NCBI RefSeq assembly: GCF_016863635.1
Contig: NZ_BOPG01000008.1
Span: forward strand, 1 to 64,000
Direction: 5' to 3'
Length of the DNA: 64,000 bases
Source of the DNA: Virgisporangium aurantiacum
Lineage (GTDB): Bacteria; Actinomycetota; Actinomycetes; Mycobacteriales; Micromonosporaceae
This document shows, one piece after another, positions 62,207 to 64,000 of this stretch (positions are counted from its first letter, which is position 1; each line of letters starts with the position of its first letter). Below the pieces are notes generated by a model. That model worked only from the letters and a program-made list of their open reading frames with translations. It did not search any database and was not told the origin of the DNA. The position numbers were made by a program, and so were the translations under genes.

Positions 62207-63487
62207 CTACGACGCCTCGATGATCATTCCCGCACCCACCGTGCGGTTCGTGGTCTCGTCGATGACGATGAACCCGCCGGTGGTGCGGTTACGGCGGTAC
62301 TCGTCGGCCAGCAGCGGCACGGTGGTGCGCAACTTCACGCGTCCGATCTCATTGAGCTTGAGCTCGGTGGCGGCCTCGTCGCGGTGCAGGCTGTTGATGT
62401 CGAGCCGGTAGTTGAGCCCGCGCACGACGGCGCGCACGCTGCGGGTCGTGTGCTTGATCGCGTACTTGCCACCGACGCGCATCGGCCGCGACTCGTCCAT
62501 CCAGCAGATCAGCGCCTCGACGTTCTGGGCGACCTCCGGCGCGTTGTTCGGCCGGCAGATCAGGTCGCCGCGGGCGATGTCGATCTCGTCGGCGAGGCGC
62601 AGGGTCACCGACATCGGCGGGAACGCCTCGTCGACCGGCCCGGCCGCGCCGTCGATCGCGGTGATCCTGGTGGTGAGGCCGCTGGGCAGCACCATCACCT
62701 CGTCGCCGGGCTTGAGCACGCCGCTGGCCACCTGGCCGGCGTAGCCGCGGTAGTCGGGGTGGGTGCTCGACTGCGGACGCACCACGTACTGCACCGGGAA
62801 CCGCACGTCGACCAGGTTCCGGTCGCTGGCGAAGTGCACGTGCTCCAGGTGGTGCAGCAGCGACGGGCCCTCGTACCAGGGCATGTTCGCCGACCGGCTG
62901 ACGACGTTGTCGCCCTTGAGCGCCGAGACCGGGATGACCGTGAGGTCGGGCGCGTCGAGCTTGGCCGCGAACGACGTGAACTCGTCGGCGATGCGGTCGA
63001 ACACCGCCTGGTCGTAGTCGACCAGGTCCATCTTGTTGACGCACAGCACCAGGTGCGGCACCCGCAGCAGGGAGCACAGGAACGCGTGCCGGCGCGACTG
63101 CTCGACGAGACCCTTCCGGGCGTCGACGAGGATCAGCGCCAGGTCGGCCGTTGACGCGCCGGTGACCATGTTCCGCGTGTACTGGATGTGCCCGGGCGTG
63201 TCGGCGATGATGAACTTCCGCCGCGGCGTGGCGAAGTACCGGTACGCGACGTCGATCGTGATCCCCTGCTCCCGCTCGGCCCGCAGGCCGTCGGTGAGCA
63301 GCGCGAGGTTGGTGTACTCGTCGCCACGGGCGCGCGACACCTGCTCGACCGCTTCGAGCTGGTCCTCGAAGATGGTCTTGGTGTCGAAGAGCAGCCGGCC
63401 GATGAGCGTCGACTTGCCGTCGTCGACGGAGCCGGCGGTGGCGAACCGCAGCAGATCCATGGGCGGAGCCTCAACAGCGGCCGTCAT
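62207..63487 (-). CDS. cysN: Sulfate adenylyltransferase subunit 1 (GTPase)
   Basis: The regulatory GTPase of ATP sulfurylase in sulfate assimilation. The 426 residues show GSVDDGKSTLIGRLL (P-loop), DTPGH (G3) and NKMDL (G4) of EF-Tu-like GTPases, followed by beta-barrel domains. No APS kinase domain is fused. ATG at 63487 overlaps the cysD stop (TAATG), so CysN and CysD are made together. GTP hydrolysis drives APS formation. Confidence 0.93.
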   Translation of the reverse strand: MTAAVEAPPMDLLRFATAGSVDDGKSTLIGRLLFDTKTIFEDQLEAVEQVSRARGDEYTNLALLTDGLRAEREQGITIDVAYRYFATPRRKFIIADTPGHIQYTRNMVTGASTADLALILVDARKGLVEQSRRHAFLCSLLRVPHLVLCVNKMDLVDYDQAVFDRIADEFTSFAAKLDAPDLTVIPVSALKGDNVVSRSANMPWYEGPSLLHHLEHVHFASDRNLVDVRFPVQYVVRPQSSTHPDYRGYAGQVASGVLKPGDEVMVLPSGLTTRITAIDGAAGPVDEAFPPMSVTLRLADEIDIARGDLICRPNNAPEVAQNVEALICWMDESRPMRVGGKYAIKHTTRSVRAVVRGLNYRLDINSLHRDEAATELKLNEIGRVKLRTTVPLLADEYRRNRTTGGFIVIDETTNRTVGAGMIIEAS

Positions 63488-64000
63488 TAGAAGTAGCCCT
63501 CCCGCTTGCGGTCTTCCATGGCCGCTTCCGACACCTTGTCGTCGCCCCGGGTGGCGCCGCGCTCGGTGATGCGGGTGGCGGCCACCTCGTCGATGATCTT
63601 CTCCACGGTGTCGGCGTCGCTGCGCACGGCGGCCGTGCACGACGCGTCGCCGACGGTGCGGTACCGCACGGTCTCCGTGAAGGCGGTCTCGCCGTTCCGG
63701 AGCGGCAGGTGCTCGTGGACGGCGTACAGCATCCCGCCGCGGTCGACCACCTCGCGCTCGTGCGCGAAGTAGATCGACGGCAGTTCGATCCGCTCGCGGG
63801 CGATGTAGTGCCACACGTCGAGCTCGGTCCAGTTCGACAGCGGGAACACCCGGATCGACTCGCCCGGCGCCACCCGCGCGTTGTAGAGCGACCACAGCTC
63901 CGGACGCTGGTTGCGCGGGTCCCACTGGCCGAACTCGTCGCGGAACGAGAACACCCGTTCCTTGGCGCGGGCCTTCTCCTCGTCGCGGCGGGCGCCGCCG
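63487..64000 (-). CDS. cysD: Sulfate adenylyltransferase subunit 2, cut by window edge
   Basis: The catalytic PAPS-reductase-like subunit that makes adenosine 5'-phosphosulfate with CysN. The C-terminal 171 residues are present, including [36 protein letters not shown] and the end RKREGYF. The N-terminal ATP-pyrophosphatase loop lies beyond base 64000. It is upstream of cysN, with one-base overlap, and the operon continues past the window. Confidence 0.93.
   Translation of the reverse strand, partial: GGARRDEEKARAKERVFSFRDEFGQWDPRNQRPELWSLYNARVAPGESIRVFPLSNWTELDVWHYIARERIELPSIYFAHEREVVDRGGMLYAVHEHLPLRNGETAFTETVRYRTVGDASCTAAVRSDADTVEKIIDEVAATRITERGATRGDDKVSEAAMEDRKREGYF

Overview
The window is a 64 kb piece of a high-GC actinobacterial chromosome. 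GTG and TTG starts are frequent, coding is almost gapless, and many genes are read from leaderless promoters (a TANNNT box 6-7 bases before the start codon). A conservon (CvnA-D), an acyl-CoA carboxylase with an epsilon subunit, PadR, TetR, MerR and sigma-E-type regulators and a long Pro/Gly-rich Ser/Thr kinase fit an actinomycete. Gene content and overall order suggest Micromonosporaceae (Actinoplanes/Micromonospora-like). That placement is inference. The window is chromosomal core: no integrated element, CRISPR array, tRNA or rRNA was seen.

Layout. 1-185: a 17-bp tandem array and a long inverted repeat. 0.2-17.2 kb: lipid and housekeeping block, with birA, acyl-CoA carboxylase beta (accD), alpha (accA) and epsilon (accE) dispersed among an NAD(P)H-quinone reductase-like flavoprotein, a Nei-type glycosylase, a short threonyl-tRNA synthetase behind a threonine-rich leader peptide, a PadR-controlled ABC exporter, an MFS protein, an O-methyltransferase and Maf. 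17.2-26.3 kb: a large surface protein, a metallo-beta-lactamase-fold hydrolase, a DUF4349 lipoprotein, an M20 amidohydrolase and a Ser/Thr kinase. 26.3-31.8 kb: phospho-sugar mutase, upp, deoC and a tandem pair of aldehyde dehydrogenases, the second lacking a catalytic half. 31.9-42.1 kb: a very low-complexity protein, an IS110-transposase-like protein with a disordered tail, and the convergent cvnA-B-C-D conservon. 42.5-53.0 kb: add, an rRNA methyltransferase, a decayed AbiEi/DUF559-type gene, a DUF4272 gene, and a nucleoside uptake and catabolism operon (bmp lipoprotein, ATPase, two permeases, cdd, deoA). 53.2-64 kb: membrane proteins, a TetR/MerR pair, two-gene sigma-E/BNR-repeat system, trpS, a CorC-like protein and cysN/cysD, the last cut by the window edge.

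Two themes join genes. First, nucleoside salvage: import (bmp and ABC genes), deamination (cdd, add), phosphorolysis (deoA), sugar-phosphate mutation (phospho-sugar mutase), aldol cleavage (deoC), aldehyde oxidation (ALDH pair) and uracil recovery (upp). No purine nucleoside phosphorylase is in the window. Second, the conservon: the sensor kinase CvnA and the facing IS110-like protein share a C-terminal module (SAWF, W-TAAD-GW, GLP-RVP, LVPG, then an AY-G-RG tail). This suggests that the domesticated transposase-like protein belongs to the same signalling system; I consider it the most interesting feature here.
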